Assembly (NCBI RefSeq): GCF_013376045.1
Contig: NZ_JABMJG010000008.1
Coordinates: 62,001-126,000, forward strand
Direction: 5' to 3'
DNA length: 64,000 nt
DNA from: Variovorax sp. SG517
Lineage (GTDB): Bacteria > Pseudomonadota > Gammaproteobacteria > Burkholderiales > Burkholderiaceae_C
In this document: positions 40,488 to 48,304 of the stretch, piece by piece
Layout of the letters: every line of letters starts with the position of its first letter
How positions within the stretch are numbered: position 1 is the first letter of the stretch
Program-made: the position numbers and the translations under genes
Notes under the pieces: model-generated
What the model saw: only the letters and a program-made list of their open reading frames with translations
Told to the model about the DNA's origin: nothing
Databases searched by the model: none

Positions 40488-42809
40488 CTATGCGGGTACG
40501 TTGTCGGTGGTCCGCGCAGTCTCGATCCCGTCCATCCCTGTAGCCCCCTCCGCCGCTCGTGCCGGGAACGTCGGGCTGGTGTTCTCGCGCACGGGATCTG
40601 CAGCAGCAGCTTCCTCCTGGGCGGCCATCCCCGCGGGGCCCTGCCCCTGGATGTAGGGGTCTTTGATGTTCATGGCCGCCGTCTGTGCTGGCGTCGGGAA
40701 GTTCGGATCGTCACCGGCCGGCGTGGGCCGCTGGTAGCCTGCGCCCTGCATGATGGCGTCCGCGATGGGCGCGATCATTGGCATCTGCGCTACCTGCGCG
40801 CCGCCCTGCATCGCAGCGAAGGCAGCCTGCACGCCCACCTGCACCGCGTCGGCCATGAGCTTGCGGATCTCGGCCTCGGTCTTGCGCTCCTTCATATCGA
40901 GCTCGCGCGCCTTCAGGTCGTTGCCAGCCTTGACGAGCGCATCCTGCACCGCCTGCTGGATACGCTTCTCCACCTGCTCGGGCGACTCCTGAGCGGAAGC
41001 CGTCCGCAGCGCCTCCACGAGCTGGCGCTTGAACGGCACGTCCATGAGCGAGGCGAGGAACGGCATGGCCGCGGCCTGGTACTGCGGCGGCAGGCCCTTG
41101 AGCGAATCGGCCATCGACTGCTGCTGCTGGGCGCGGAAGGTCTTCGTGCTCGGCACGTCCTCCAGCCCGACCAGCAGCATGGTGCGCTGCAGGTCGTTCG
41201 ACAGGTAAGGGATGCCGGTGGCCGGGTCCGTCTCGGGCTTGTTGAGCACGATCATCCGTTCCGGCGTCATGGCATCGCCCTCGATCACGACGGCATGCTC
41301 ACTCGACCCGATGTCCTGCACGATCATCGACACAAGCATCTCGCCCACCTGCGTGCGCCCGCGCTTCTGATTGCCCATCATGTGTGCGAGCGACTGGTTG
41401 GCCTGCTCCACCTGGGTCTGTTCCTGGATGCCGCTGTTCGCGGTGCCGCGCCGGCCGGAGAACGCTCCCGCGGCCGCCGGGTTGATGCGCTCGATGGCGT
41501 TGCGCGCGTTCTGGAGCTGCTCGAGCTGCTGCGCGTTGGCCTGGAAGTCGCGCTTCACCTCGAACCGCGCACCCTGCTGCGCCATGTGGGCCGCGTTGAG
41601 CACGATGTCGGCGTCGGGCCGGTTGATGGTCCGACGGAACACATCGTCGGGCATGTCCACGGCGCCCTTGGTGCGCTCGGTGCGGTAGGAGCTCATACCC
41701 CAGCGCAGCCGCGCGTTGCCGTTGTTCAGCGTGTCCTGCTGGTCCATCAGGTTGCGCACGTAGCCGAACGGCACCCCGGTGCCGTCCTCGCGGAATCCCC
41801 AGAATGGCACGTACGGAAAGTAGCGGTGCGCATAGGGCGAGGGCCCGTCGAAGAGCACGTGCGGGCCGAGCCAGTAGCTGCGCCGGACCTTGGCGACCGT
41901 GGCGCGCATGAACCGCACGCGCCGCTGCGCCAGCGCAACGACGTGCGCCGGGTTGTTCTCGTCGTACTCCACCACGCGCCCGTCCGGGCTCTTGAGCACG
42001 ATGACATCGGACCACCGGCGGTACCAGAGCTCCGAAGCGCACACCTCCCGGTTCATCGGGTTGAACCAGCGGTCTTCCAGCCGGGTCCACTCGCGCGCGA
42101 TGTCCCAAGCCCTGTTCAGGCCGGTGCTTCCGCCGCCGTACTGCGTGTCGTCGTACTCCGACCACCAGTTGATGCCGGCGCGCCCGTAGCGGCGGATCAG
42201 CTCCTTCTGGTCGGGGAAGACTCGCGCCAGGCGCGAGGGGTGCATCCAGCGCTGGCGCCGGAGCCAACGTGCGTCGCTCAGGTCAGCCTTCGTGCTGGTC
42301 CAGTCCCAGTGCATCTCGTTGCGGTGGACCGGGTTGCACTGGTAGGGATAGTCGAATGGATCGGAGTTGCGCGTCACCTCCACCCAGCCGATGCCCACGG
42401 CGATCTGTGGGTAGAAGGCGCCGCTGCATGCGTCATCCGCCTTGCTCTTGCGCTCGGCCTCGTTCAGCTTGAAGTTGATCGCGTCGGCCACGTCCTGCCC
42501 GCCGAGCTGCCCGTTGGGGGTGACGCGCCAATCGGTGCGCGTGGCCTCCTCATAGCCCCGGATGCCTTCGAGCGATGCGCCGATCAGGTTCTCCATCGTG
42601 GTCGGGATGCCCTGCGACTTCATGTGGCGGATGAGCTCGGTGTCGAGCTGGTTGCCGTCGGCATAGTCCATCTCGCGGTCGGCCGTGCGGCGCCAGGTGC
42701 GCGGCTGGTTATCGATCTCGTCGATGATCTGGCGGTACTCGGCGAGCGAGAGCGGCACATCGCCGTCGGGCGTGTCTACAGGGTCGAGGTCGTTGGTCTG
42801 GTTCGTCAT
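40488..42809 (-). CDS. Portal protein, P22 type
   Basis: A 773-residue portal protein. It begins MTNQTNDLDPVDTPDGDVPL, with DWRVTPNGQLGGQDVADAIN and SGAFYPQIAVGIGWVEVTRN typical of the P22-like portal N-terminus, and an unusually long alanine- and glutamine-rich C-terminal tail (residues about 600-773) that may be a barrel. The start at 42809 is 11 bases after the TerL stop with GAGGA upstream. It forms the dodecameric DNA channel and binds the terminase. Longer in-frame upstream codons overlap TerL and are not used. Confidence 0.88.
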   Translation of the reverse strand: MTNQTNDLDPVDTPDGDVPLSLAEYRQIIDEIDNQPRTWRRTADREMDYADGNQLDTELIRHMKSQGIPTTMENLIGASLEGIRGYEEATRTDWRVTPNGQLGGQDVADAINFKLNEAERKSKADDACSGAFYPQIAVGIGWVEVTRNSDPFDYPYQCNPVHRNEMHWDWTSTKADLSDARWLRRQRWMHPSRLARVFPDQKELIRRYGRAGINWWSEYDDTQYGGGSTGLNRAWDIAREWTRLEDRWFNPMNREVCASELWYRRWSDVIVLKSPDGRVVEYDENNPAHVVALAQRRVRFMRATVAKVRRSYWLGPHVLFDGPSPYAHRYFPYVPFWGFREDGTGVPFGYVRNLMDQQDTLNNGNARLRWGMSSYRTERTKGAVDMPDDVFRRTINRPDADIVLNAAHMAQQGARFEVKRDFQANAQQLEQLQNARNAIERINPAAAGAFSGRRGTANSGIQEQTQVEQANQSLAHMMGNQKRGRTQVGEMLVSMIVQDIGSSEHAVVIEGDAMTPERMIVLNKPETDPATGIPYLSNDLQRTMLLVGLEDVPSTKTFRAQQQQSMADSLKGLPPQYQAAAMPFLASLMDVPFKRQLVEALRTASAQESPEQVEKRIQQAVQDALVKAGNDLKARELDMKERKTEAEIRKLMADAVQVGVQAAFAAMQGGAQVAQMPMIAPIADAIMQGAGYQRPTPAGDDPNFPTPAQTAAMNIKDPYIQGQGPAGMAAQEEAAAADPVRENTSPTFPARAAEGATGMDGIETARTTDNVPA

Positions 42810-42820
42810 GGTGGTGGTCC

Positions 42821-44503
42821 TCACACGCAGGCAGGCTCCGGGGCCTCCACGTAGCTGCTGTTCTCGGTCAGGCTTTCGAGGAGCCCAAGTTCCTTGGCCT
42901 GGGCCCACTGGCGCAGGCCGTCGGCGCCCTCGGTGCAGCCGTTGCTCTTGTCGGGCTGGTCGAGGAAGCGGTTCTCCGACTGGCTGTACTTCTTGCGGTA
43001 GCCCTGGATGCGTTGGATGCCCTCCTTCGTGCCGTCGATGTCGAAGTAGGCGCTCTTCAGGTGCTTGCGCACGGCGTAGATGCCGGTCATCAGCTCGGTG
43101 ACGCGCGGCACGATGAAGAAGCTCTGGCCGGGCAGCAGGAGCTGCAGTTGCTCGCGGGTGCTGCGGTTGTAGTCGCCCAGGCGCTTGTGGTCCGCGTCGT
43201 GGGGCAGGAAGTGGCCGCCGTACAGGAAGCCCCTGTCCTGGAGATGTCGGGCGAAGTGGCGCAGGTCTTCCTCGTGCTCTTCGTAGTAGCCGATGAAGCG
43301 GTCCTCGCCGCGCAGCACCTGCATGAACCAGATGGCCGTGCCGTCGCTGTTGCCGATGTCCCAGAAGGTGTAGACCGGCAGGTCGAGCACGGGCACCTGG
43401 GAGATGGCGCCGCGCTTGCGCAGCAGCACCATGTCCTTGGCGTAGTAGTGGCCGGCGGTGGACTGCTGGAATGCCTCCTCGGGGGTCGAGGGGTACTCCT
43501 GCCACATCCGCTCCTCTTTGCCCGAGAAGTCGTTGCGTAGCTTCTCAACGTACCAGGCCCGCTGGCCCGTGTCGATCTTGCAGTCGCACGCCTGCTCGAT
43601 CTCGTTGAAGTAGTCGTGCTGCTCGTTGCTGATGGCCACGCCCGCCGGGTCCATCGTGTACGCGGGGTCTTGCCACCAGGCGTAGAAGTGGAAGCGGTAC
43701 TGGCTGGCGGTGAGCTTGGCCTTGCCAGCCACCAGCGCCTGGGCGCGCTGGCACATGTCGTAGAACTCGCCCTCCGTGCCCTCGGCCGTGCTCTCGATCA
43801 CCAGGATGCCGGACAGCGGCACCGCCTGTATCGAGCCGGTGACCACTTCGTTCGCCTTCGCGGGAAACTTGGCGCAGATCTTCCCGAACTCGGAGACGTG
43901 CAGGCGGTGGATCGTGCCGCCGCGCACGCTGGTCGCCACGCGGATGCTGCTGTTGTTGTGGCCGAACAGCAGTTCCTTCGTGCTGGCCCTGGCCAGCGGG
44001 AAGCGCTCGCGCAGCTCCTCCGGCATGTGGTCGTAGGCGAAGACCACCTTGTCGCGGAAGATGGCCTCGGCCGTCTCGCGGTCCTGGGCGATCATGCCGC
44101 AGCGCTGGTTCCCGTTGAACAGGGCGTGGTCCAGCCAGAGAATGGCGATGAGGGTCGTGAAGCCGAGCTGGCGGGCCTTCAGGATGATGTTGCGGTGCCA
44201 GAGCCGGCGTATGAAGCGCTTCTGGGCTCGGTTCGGAATGAAGGGCTGCACCAGGTCGTCATCGCCCTCGTTCTTGCCCTTCACGATGATCTGGTACAGG
44301 CAGCCGCTGAACAGGCGCCACTCGGGGTCTTGCAGGCAGCGCTCGAGCTCCGCTGCGTCCTGCGGCGCCTGGGTGGGCGGAATGACCTTGATGCGGCTCG
44401 GTTCGCGCGGCTTGTCGGGCCAGAGCTGGCCGTCGAGCGCGGAAGCGCCGGCCACCTCGGGCAGCCAGTCCTCGCGCTCGTCGTCCTGCACCTTCTTCGC
44501 CAT
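42821..44503 (-). CDS. terL: Terminase large subunit
   Basis: A 560-residue packaging motor with ATPase and nuclease domains. K109-T117 (KARQLGFTT) is the deviant Walker A of the headful-type large terminases, and LHVSEFGK at 201-208 with E205 is the Walker B and catalytic glutamate. The nuclease domain begins near residue 380 with VYTFWDIGNSDGTAIWF. The length fits the family. It starts two bases after the TerS stop, so the two are coupled, and the portal follows directly. Confidence 0.93.
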   Translation of the reverse strand: MAKKVQDDEREDWLPEVAGASALDGQLWPDKPREPSRIKVIPPTQAPQDAAELERCLQDPEWRLFSGCLYQIIVKGKNEGDDDLVQPFIPNRAQKRFIRRLWHRNIILKARQLGFTTLIAILWLDHALFNGNQRCGMIAQDRETAEAIFRDKVVFAYDHMPEELRERFPLARASTKELLFGHNNSSIRVATSVRGGTIHRLHVSEFGKICAKFPAKANEVVTGSIQAVPLSGILVIESTAEGTEGEFYDMCQRAQALVAGKAKLTASQYRFHFYAWWQDPAYTMDPAGVAISNEQHDYFNEIEQACDCKIDTGQRAWYVEKLRNDFSGKEERMWQEYPSTPEEAFQQSTAGHYYAKDMVLLRKRGAISQVPVLDLPVYTFWDIGNSDGTAIWFMQVLRGEDRFIGYYEEHEEDLRHFARHLQDRGFLYGGHFLPHDADHKRLGDYNRSTREQLQLLLPGQSFFIVPRVTELMTGIYAVRKHLKSAYFDIDGTKEGIQRIQGYRKKYSQSENRFLDQPDKSNGCTEGADGLRQWAQAKELGLLESLTENSSYVEAPEPACV

Positions 44504-44505
44504 GC

Positions 44506-45465
44506 TCAGTCCTCGCCGTCCACGTCCTGGCGCGGCTGCAGTGCGCTCGAAGACGACGCACCGGCGTTGGGTGCCTCCGGATCGTCCGCCACGGGCCGGA
44601 ATCCATTGGCATTGCCCGTCGTGATGCGGCTCAGCAGCGAAGCCAGCGGGTCGGTCTTCTGCTGGTTGTCCTTCTCGTAGAGGCCCAGGTGCTTGAACAG
44701 CTTCTCGGCGAAGGCTGCCTTGTCGTGCATGGCGATCTCGATGCCGTACTTCGTCATCTTGGCGCCGGCATACAGGGCGCGCGCCGCGGGAGAGAGGTGC
44801 CGGGTGTCTGCCAGCACCGTGCGGGCATATCCGTCGCCGCCGCAGTCCGGGCAGGAGGGATGCGGCGGCTTGAGCGGGTCGAACCCGATGCCGCCCTTCT
44901 CGTCGAAGTCGGCCAGGTTGCCAGCCTTCAGGGCGTGCTGCTCGCGGTCATGGTTGAACTCGCCCACGGTGCGCTGGAACTTGAAGCCCTCGCCCCAGCA
45001 GTGCCGGCAGCAGCCCACCTTGACCTGCACCAGCTCGCGGGGGTCTGCGAAGACGATGTTCCAGGCCTCCACCACCACGCGGTCGGCTTCGATGTGCGTG
45101 CGCGCCTGCTGGAGCTTTCGGGCGTCAGCGATGGCAATCTGGATGTACGGTTTTGACAGGTTCTCCGATGCCATCTGCCGGGCGGTGTCCGGGCTGTAGC
45201 CGGCTCGGATGGCTGCCTGTGTGCCGTTCAGGTCCACCAGGTACTCATCGACGAAGCGCTGCTGGAGGTCGGTCAGGCCGAGCTGCGCGGGCTCCGCGGC
45301 TGGCGCCGGTGCTGCGCGGGCCGGTCGCGCCGGCTTCTTCGCCTTGACGGGGGGCGGCGCCTTCTTGCGCGCAGGTGCGCCCGCAGCCTTCTTGGGGGCG
45401 GCGGGCTTGGTGGTGGTCTTCTTCGATGCGGGTGCCTGCTTCTTGGCCGGCTTGCGTGTTGCCAT
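44506..45465 (-). CDS. terS: Terminase small subunit with histone H1-like tail
   Basis: A 319-residue protein, long for a small terminase. Residues 1-57 are almost only lysine, alanine and proline (KKAAGAPARKKAPPPVKAKK), like a histone H1 tail. Residues 62-110 are the terminase_2 helix-turn-helix (LTDLQQRFVDEYLVDLNGTQ, then AIRAGYSPDTARQMASENL). Residues about 150-220 insert two cysteine pairs, CRHC and CPDC, suggesting a zinc-binding loop. It recognises the pac/cos DNA. The start is 37 bases after late-region element f; the SD-like GAAGA upstream is weak. Confidence 0.85.
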   Translation of the reverse strand: MATRKPAKKQAPASKKTTTKPAAPKKAAGAPARKKAPPPVKAKKPARPARAAPAPAAEPAQLGLTDLQQRFVDEYLVDLNGTQAAIRAGYSPDTARQMASENLSKPYIQIAIADARKLQQARTHIEADRVVVEAWNIVFADPRELVQVKVGCCRHCWGEGFKFQRTVGEFNHDREQHALKAGNLADFDEKGGIGFDPLKPPHPSCPDCGGDGYARTVLADTRHLSPAARALYAGAKMTKYGIEIAMHDKAAFAEKLFKHLGLYEKDNQQKTDPLASLLSRITTGNANGFRPVADDPEAPNAGASSSSALQPRQDVDGED

Positions 45466-45502
45466 GCGCGCGAGTCTTCACGGCACCGCGGTGACCGTCT
45501 AA

Positions 45503-45514
45503 CCCTAGAGGGGG
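45503..45514 (-). promoter_or_regulatory. Late-region element copy f (terminase unit)
   Basis: CCCTAGAGGGGG on the plus strand, one change from the consensus, ending 37 bases before the terS ATG. The leader contains GTGAAGACTCGCGCGC before the ATG, similar to the leader at copy b (GGAAGACTGGCGCA). Confidence 0.6.
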
Positions 45515-45581
45515 AGATGTACTACGGCAAAATCGCGGCAGCGGGACCGAACGAGTGCCGCGTCACATGAGGAGAAGGTCT

Positions 45582-46160
45582 ATGGTCCGAGACGATTTGA
45601 GCGATCGCTTAATCCACCTGACACGGGGCACCAGCACGGAGGCAGGTCAGAATCGCGAAGAAGCGATCAAAAACCTGGAGTCGATCCTTGATGACAGTAC
45701 GCTAAAGGGCGGCGATGGGTTCATTAAAGGCAAGTACGTATGCACCTGCTTCAGCGAGGTGCCTGTTTCGAAGTTGCCGTACATCCTTGCGCACCCGACG
45801 ACACACCACTTCAAGTACGAGCCATATGGAGTGATGGTCGATAAACGCTGGTTGTTCCAGCTAGGCGGAAGGCCTGTAATTTACGGCCCCGAAGACGATT
45901 ACAACGCGCTGCCTGAGGACATGAAGTACCGGCACGTGCGATTTCATCTTGATAAACCGGGTGACGTCGATTTCACGTGGGAGCGTGAGTGGCGACTGAG
46001 AACCGACGCGCTTACGCTTGACCCAGCGAAAGTAACCGTCATCCTGCCTGACAGATCCGCCCGCGATGCGTTCGCCAACAAGTTCAAAGATAAGTGGCAC
46101 TACCTCGTGCTGAGCGACCTGGGTGTTCCAATTCCCGCCTTACTGGATGGGAAAAAATAG
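45582..46160 (+). CDS. Accessory protein, possibly ADP-ribosyltransferase-like (DUF2971-type layout)
   Basis: A 192-residue protein. DRLIHLTRG near the start, YVCTCFSEVPVSKLPYIL, YGVMVDKRWLFQLGGRPVIY, and DFTWEREWRLRTD form a set of blocks reminiscent of DUF2971 and DarT-related folds, in which an HxT-like strand and a later glutamate act. I cannot assign an enzyme with confidence. The start at 45582 is set by AGGAGAAGG seven bases upstream. It is divergent from terS and its end overlaps the terminator of the structured RNA on the other strand. Probably a lysogen-expressed accessory or defence gene. Confidence 0.45.
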   Translation: MVRDDLSDRLIHLTRGTSTEAGQNREEAIKNLESILDDSTLKGGDGFIKGKYVCTCFSEVPVSKLPYILAHPTTHHFKYEPYGVMVDKRWLFQLGGRPVIYGPEDDYNALPEDMKYRHVRFHLDKPGDVDFTWEREWRLRTDALTLDPAKVTVILPDRSARDAFANKFKDKWHYLVLSDLGVPIPALLDGKK

Positions 46161-46184
46161 CCCGCCAGGGTGGTTCTGGCGGGC
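46152..46184 (-). terminator. Strong rho-independent terminator of the minus-strand structured RNA
   Basis: On the minus strand GCCCGCCAG-(7 bases)-CTGGCGGGC followed by TATTTTTT. The nine-pair stem with a long T-run is oriented to end minus-strand transcription, although no minus-strand gene lies just upstream. It overlaps the stop of the plus-strand gene at 46160. Confidence 0.85.
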
Positions 46185-46430
46185 GAACGTGCGGCCGAGG
46201 CCGCGCGAGGAGACAACTGGCCGGCGAAAGCGCCGGGGGTTCGGTCCATCCGACTGCGTGGGGAGGTACACGCTGGACCGTGCGGTTCTCGTCCCGCCCT
46301 GAATCCCCTGGGACGTGCAAGGGGTCTAGCGGAGTGGCTTGCCCCCCACTCCAGCACCAGGGCTGATGCCAAGTTCGGGGTTCCGGTGAACGGTGAGGTG
46401 ATGTTCACGCGGAGCTCCGACGCGGCGAAT
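46152..46430 (-). ncRNA. Candidate structured non-coding RNA, about 275 nt
   Basis: Starts at late-region element g and ends in a strong terminator. At least six further hairpins are visible: 46386-46391/46403-46408; GGAGTGG/CCACTCC at 46331-46352; CGTCCC/GGGACG at 46290-46315; a bulged ten-pair stem at 46244-46278; CCGGCG-CTTT-CGCCGG at 46221-46236; GCGGC/GCCGC at 46191-46204. The only minus-strand frame here runs through the terminator and looks non-protein. It does not fold as tRNA and I do not recognise a known class. Function unknown; a late regulatory or virion RNA is possible. Confidence 0.6.
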
Positions 46431-46443
46431 CCCTACAGGGGGG
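46431..46443 (-). promoter_or_regulatory. Late-region element copy g (structured RNA)
   Basis: CCCTACAGGGGGG on the plus strand, full consensus. Downstream on the minus strand there is no gene, only the structured RNA region ending in a terminator. It is also 25 bases upstream of the DUF72 gene on the plus strand. Confidence 0.6.
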
Positions 46444-46468
46444 CGGCGGCTGGTGCCCATAATGGGGC

Positions 46469-47605
46469 ATGACTCTCGTCGGGCATGCTTCCTGGGCCGA
46501 GAAGACACTGATCGACTGCGGCCGCTTCTACCCTCCGGACTGCAAGACGCCGGAGGCGCGCCTGCGCTACTACGCCAGCATCTTCCCGCTTGTCGAGGTG
46601 GACAGCAGCTACTACGCCATCCCCTCCCAGACCAACACGCACAACTGGGCGGCGCGCACGCCTGAGGGGTTCGTCTTCAACGTGAAGGCCTTCCGGTTCT
46701 TCACCGGGCACCAGACCGACGTGCAGGTGCTGCCGCGCGGCGTGAAGGAGCTGCTGCCCGGCCGGAAGCGGCTGCTCTACCGCGACACCGCCGACGAGGT
46801 GAAGGATGCCCTTTGGGACGCCTTCAGCCAATCGCTGGAGCCGCTGCGCCTGAATGGGAAGCTGGGCCTGATCCACTTCCAGTTCCCCCCCTCGGTGGTG
46901 CCGAGCCCACGGGTGGTTGCGCACCTGGAATCCATCCGCCAGAAGCTGCCGCGCGACACCATCAGCGTGGAGTTTCGGCACAGCAGCTGGTGGGATGGCA
47001 CGAGCCGGACCGTCGAGACGCTCGCGATGCTGCGCGGCCTGAACGCCGTGCACACCGTCGTCGACGGGCCGCGGGGGTTCGACAACAGCGTGCCGCCGAT
47101 CTGGGAGGTGACGAACCCCAACTACATGCTGGTGCGCCTGCACGGGCGAAACACCGAGACCTACAACGCCGCAGTGTCGTCGCCAGCGGAGAGGTTCTCC
47201 TACGAGTACTCCGACTCCGAGCTCAAGGGCATCATCGCCGAGACGGTGCGGCTGGCCTACAAGGCGCGGCACGCCCACATGATCTTCAACAACTGCGATG
47301 AAGACAAAGGCGTGCGCAACGGCATGACGGCGCTGAAGATGCTGGTGCAGTACGGCGATGGGAAGATGCCCGACCTCAAAGACCCGTTCCACCCGAATGG
47401 GGTGCTCGCCGCAGTGTCGGTCGAGGAACTGTCCGCTGCGTCGAATCAGCTGCCGCCTCCCGCGCAAGGAGAGCCGGAGATTCGGGAGGCCGAGGTCGAT
47501 GTAGCGCGCATCGGGCGCGTTCGCATCACATTCCAGCTAAGGGAAATGCGGCACCACAAGAGCAGCCACATGCATTGGGCTGCTGTGTTTGCTCAACCGA
47601 TCTGA
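46469..47605 (+). CDS. DUF72 (YecE-like) family protein
   Basis: A 378-residue protein of the DUF72 family, a TIM-barrel family of unknown activity. Signatures: RYYASIFPLVEVDSSYYAIP, WAARTPEGFVFNVKAFRFFT, LGLIHFQFPPSVVP, SVEFRHSSWW, and RLHGRNTETYN. The C-terminal 60 residues (after YGDGKMPDLKDPF) extend beyond the usual domain. The ribosome-binding site is weak (GGGG). It is a lone plus-strand gene in the late region, so probably cargo expressed by the lysogen. Why a phage carries it is not clear. Confidence 0.8.
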   Translation: MTLVGHASWAEKTLIDCGRFYPPDCKTPEARLRYYASIFPLVEVDSSYYAIPSQTNTHNWAARTPEGFVFNVKAFRFFTGHQTDVQVLPRGVKELLPGRKRLLYRDTADEVKDALWDAFSQSLEPLRLNGKLGLIHFQFPPSVVPSPRVVAHLESIRQKLPRDTISVEFRHSSWWDGTSRTVETLAMLRGLNAVHTVVDGPRGFDNSVPPIWEVTNPNYMLVRLHGRNTETYNAAVSSPAERFSYEYSDSELKGIIAETVRLAYKARHAHMIFNNCDEDKGVRNGMTALKMLVQYGDGKMPDLKDPFHPNGVLAAVSVEELSAASNQLPPPAQGEPEIREAEVDVARIGRVRITFQLREMRHHKSSHMHWAAVFAQPI

Positions 47606-47711
47606 AGCTCCCGGCGCCCTCAGAACCACAAAGAACCGAGCGCACTCCAGATTCTTGTGATAGTCTTACAGCACCTTGCAGGTGTGCTAGGGATTTTTAC
47701 AGGAGCTTGCC

Positions 47712-48041
47712 GTGAAGGCCGAAGATCTCAAATTTGCAGAATCGACTCTCGATGCGTTCATCGAGTCCAGCATCAACCGAGTGGCGGAAAGTGGTGTCAT
47801 GCGTTACACGTACAAGATCACTGCCGCCGAGGTGAAGGATGAAACCGGGCGCTCCCGCCTGCATGACTCTGTCATCAGCGACTATACGCAGTATTTCGAA
47901 GAGCATGGTGTTTCCGCGACCTTCAAGCCCGCGGCGGATGCCTTCACCGTTGACCTTGACCTCGACTCCTGCGTGCTCAGGGCAGGCCAGGCGCGCTTCC
48001 TGTCGTCTGCGATGGAGAAGTACCGGACCGAGAACGACTAA
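47712..48041 (+). CDS. Hypothetical protein with GTG start
   Basis: A 109-residue acidic protein starting at a GTG with AGGAG six bases upstream. It has a helical N-terminus (DLKFAESTLDAFIESSINRV), a strand with RYTYKITAAEV, and ends in a helix (GQARFLSSAMEKYRTEND). Not recognised. A plausible promoter region (TTGTGATAGTCTTACAG) lies 30-50 bases upstream. It is part of the plus-strand accessory group with DUF72. A GCCCCC-GTCT-GGGGGC hairpin at about 48058-48073 may end the transcript. Confidence 0.5.
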   Translation: MKAEDLKFAESTLDAFIESSINRVAESGVMRYTYKITAAEVKDETGRSRLHDSVISDYTQYFEEHGVSATFKPAADAFTVDLDLDSCVLRAGQARFLSSAMEKYRTEND

Positions 48042-48227
48042 TCAGCGCTACGCGGATGCCCCCGTCTGGGGGCGATTTCTGATCGGTCTTCAGATGCGTA
48101 GTAGCGGGGCGCCGGGCGCAAGCGGGTGCGACATTTCGCCTCGTCCGGGTTGCCTTGCGCAGCTTCCCGGCACCATGCCTTCCGGCCCGTGCTCGAATCA
48201 CGGTTGAGCCCCTTCGGGGTGGTTATC
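48042..48227. other. Non-coding stretch between accessory gene and tRNA
   Basis: No credible gene. It contains a GCCCCC/GGGGGC hairpin after the plus-strand gene, a 17-base stem-loop CCGTG-CTCGAAT-CACGG that imitates a T-arm but lacks a matching acceptor, and CCCC-TTC-GGGG just past the tRNA 3' end, which could end minus-strand transcription weakly. Confidence 0.5.
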
Positions 48228-48304
48228 TGGTTGCGGTGGTCGGCTTCGATCCGACGACACACAGGGTATGAACCTGCCGCTCTACCTGGCTGAGCTACAC
48301 CGCG
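48228..48304 (-). tRNA. Initiator-like tRNA-Met(CAT)
   Basis: A 77-base cloverleaf: acceptor CGCGGTG/CACCGCA with a C1xA72 mismatch, D-arm GCTC-AGCCAGGTA-GAGC, anticodon arm GCAGG-TTCATAC-CCTGT (anticodon CAT), variable GTGTC, T-arm GTCGG-ATCGAAG-CCGAC, discriminator A and encoded CCA. The 1x72 mismatch, AACCA end and AGCC-GGTA D-loop are initiator marks. It lacks the three G-C pairs of the initiator anticodon stem and the initiator D-stem, and T54 is A. Its 5' end is 37 bases after late-region element h and overlaps the stop of the upstream gene by three bases. Confidence 0.8.

Noticed and set aside
42810..43505. N-terminal extension of the portal frame to 1005 residues
   Set aside because: The extra residues lie antiphase to the TerL gene and are shadow-like; the ATG at 42809 has a proper ribosome-binding site.
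46100..46408. Minus-strand frame of 102 codons across the structured RNA
   Set aside because: It runs straight through a strong terminator, has arginine-, alanine- and proline-rich shadow composition, and no ribosome-binding site.
48180..48215. A T-arm-like stem-loop suggesting a second tRNA
   Set aside because: No matching acceptor, D-arm or anticodon arm can be built around it, and no CCA follows.
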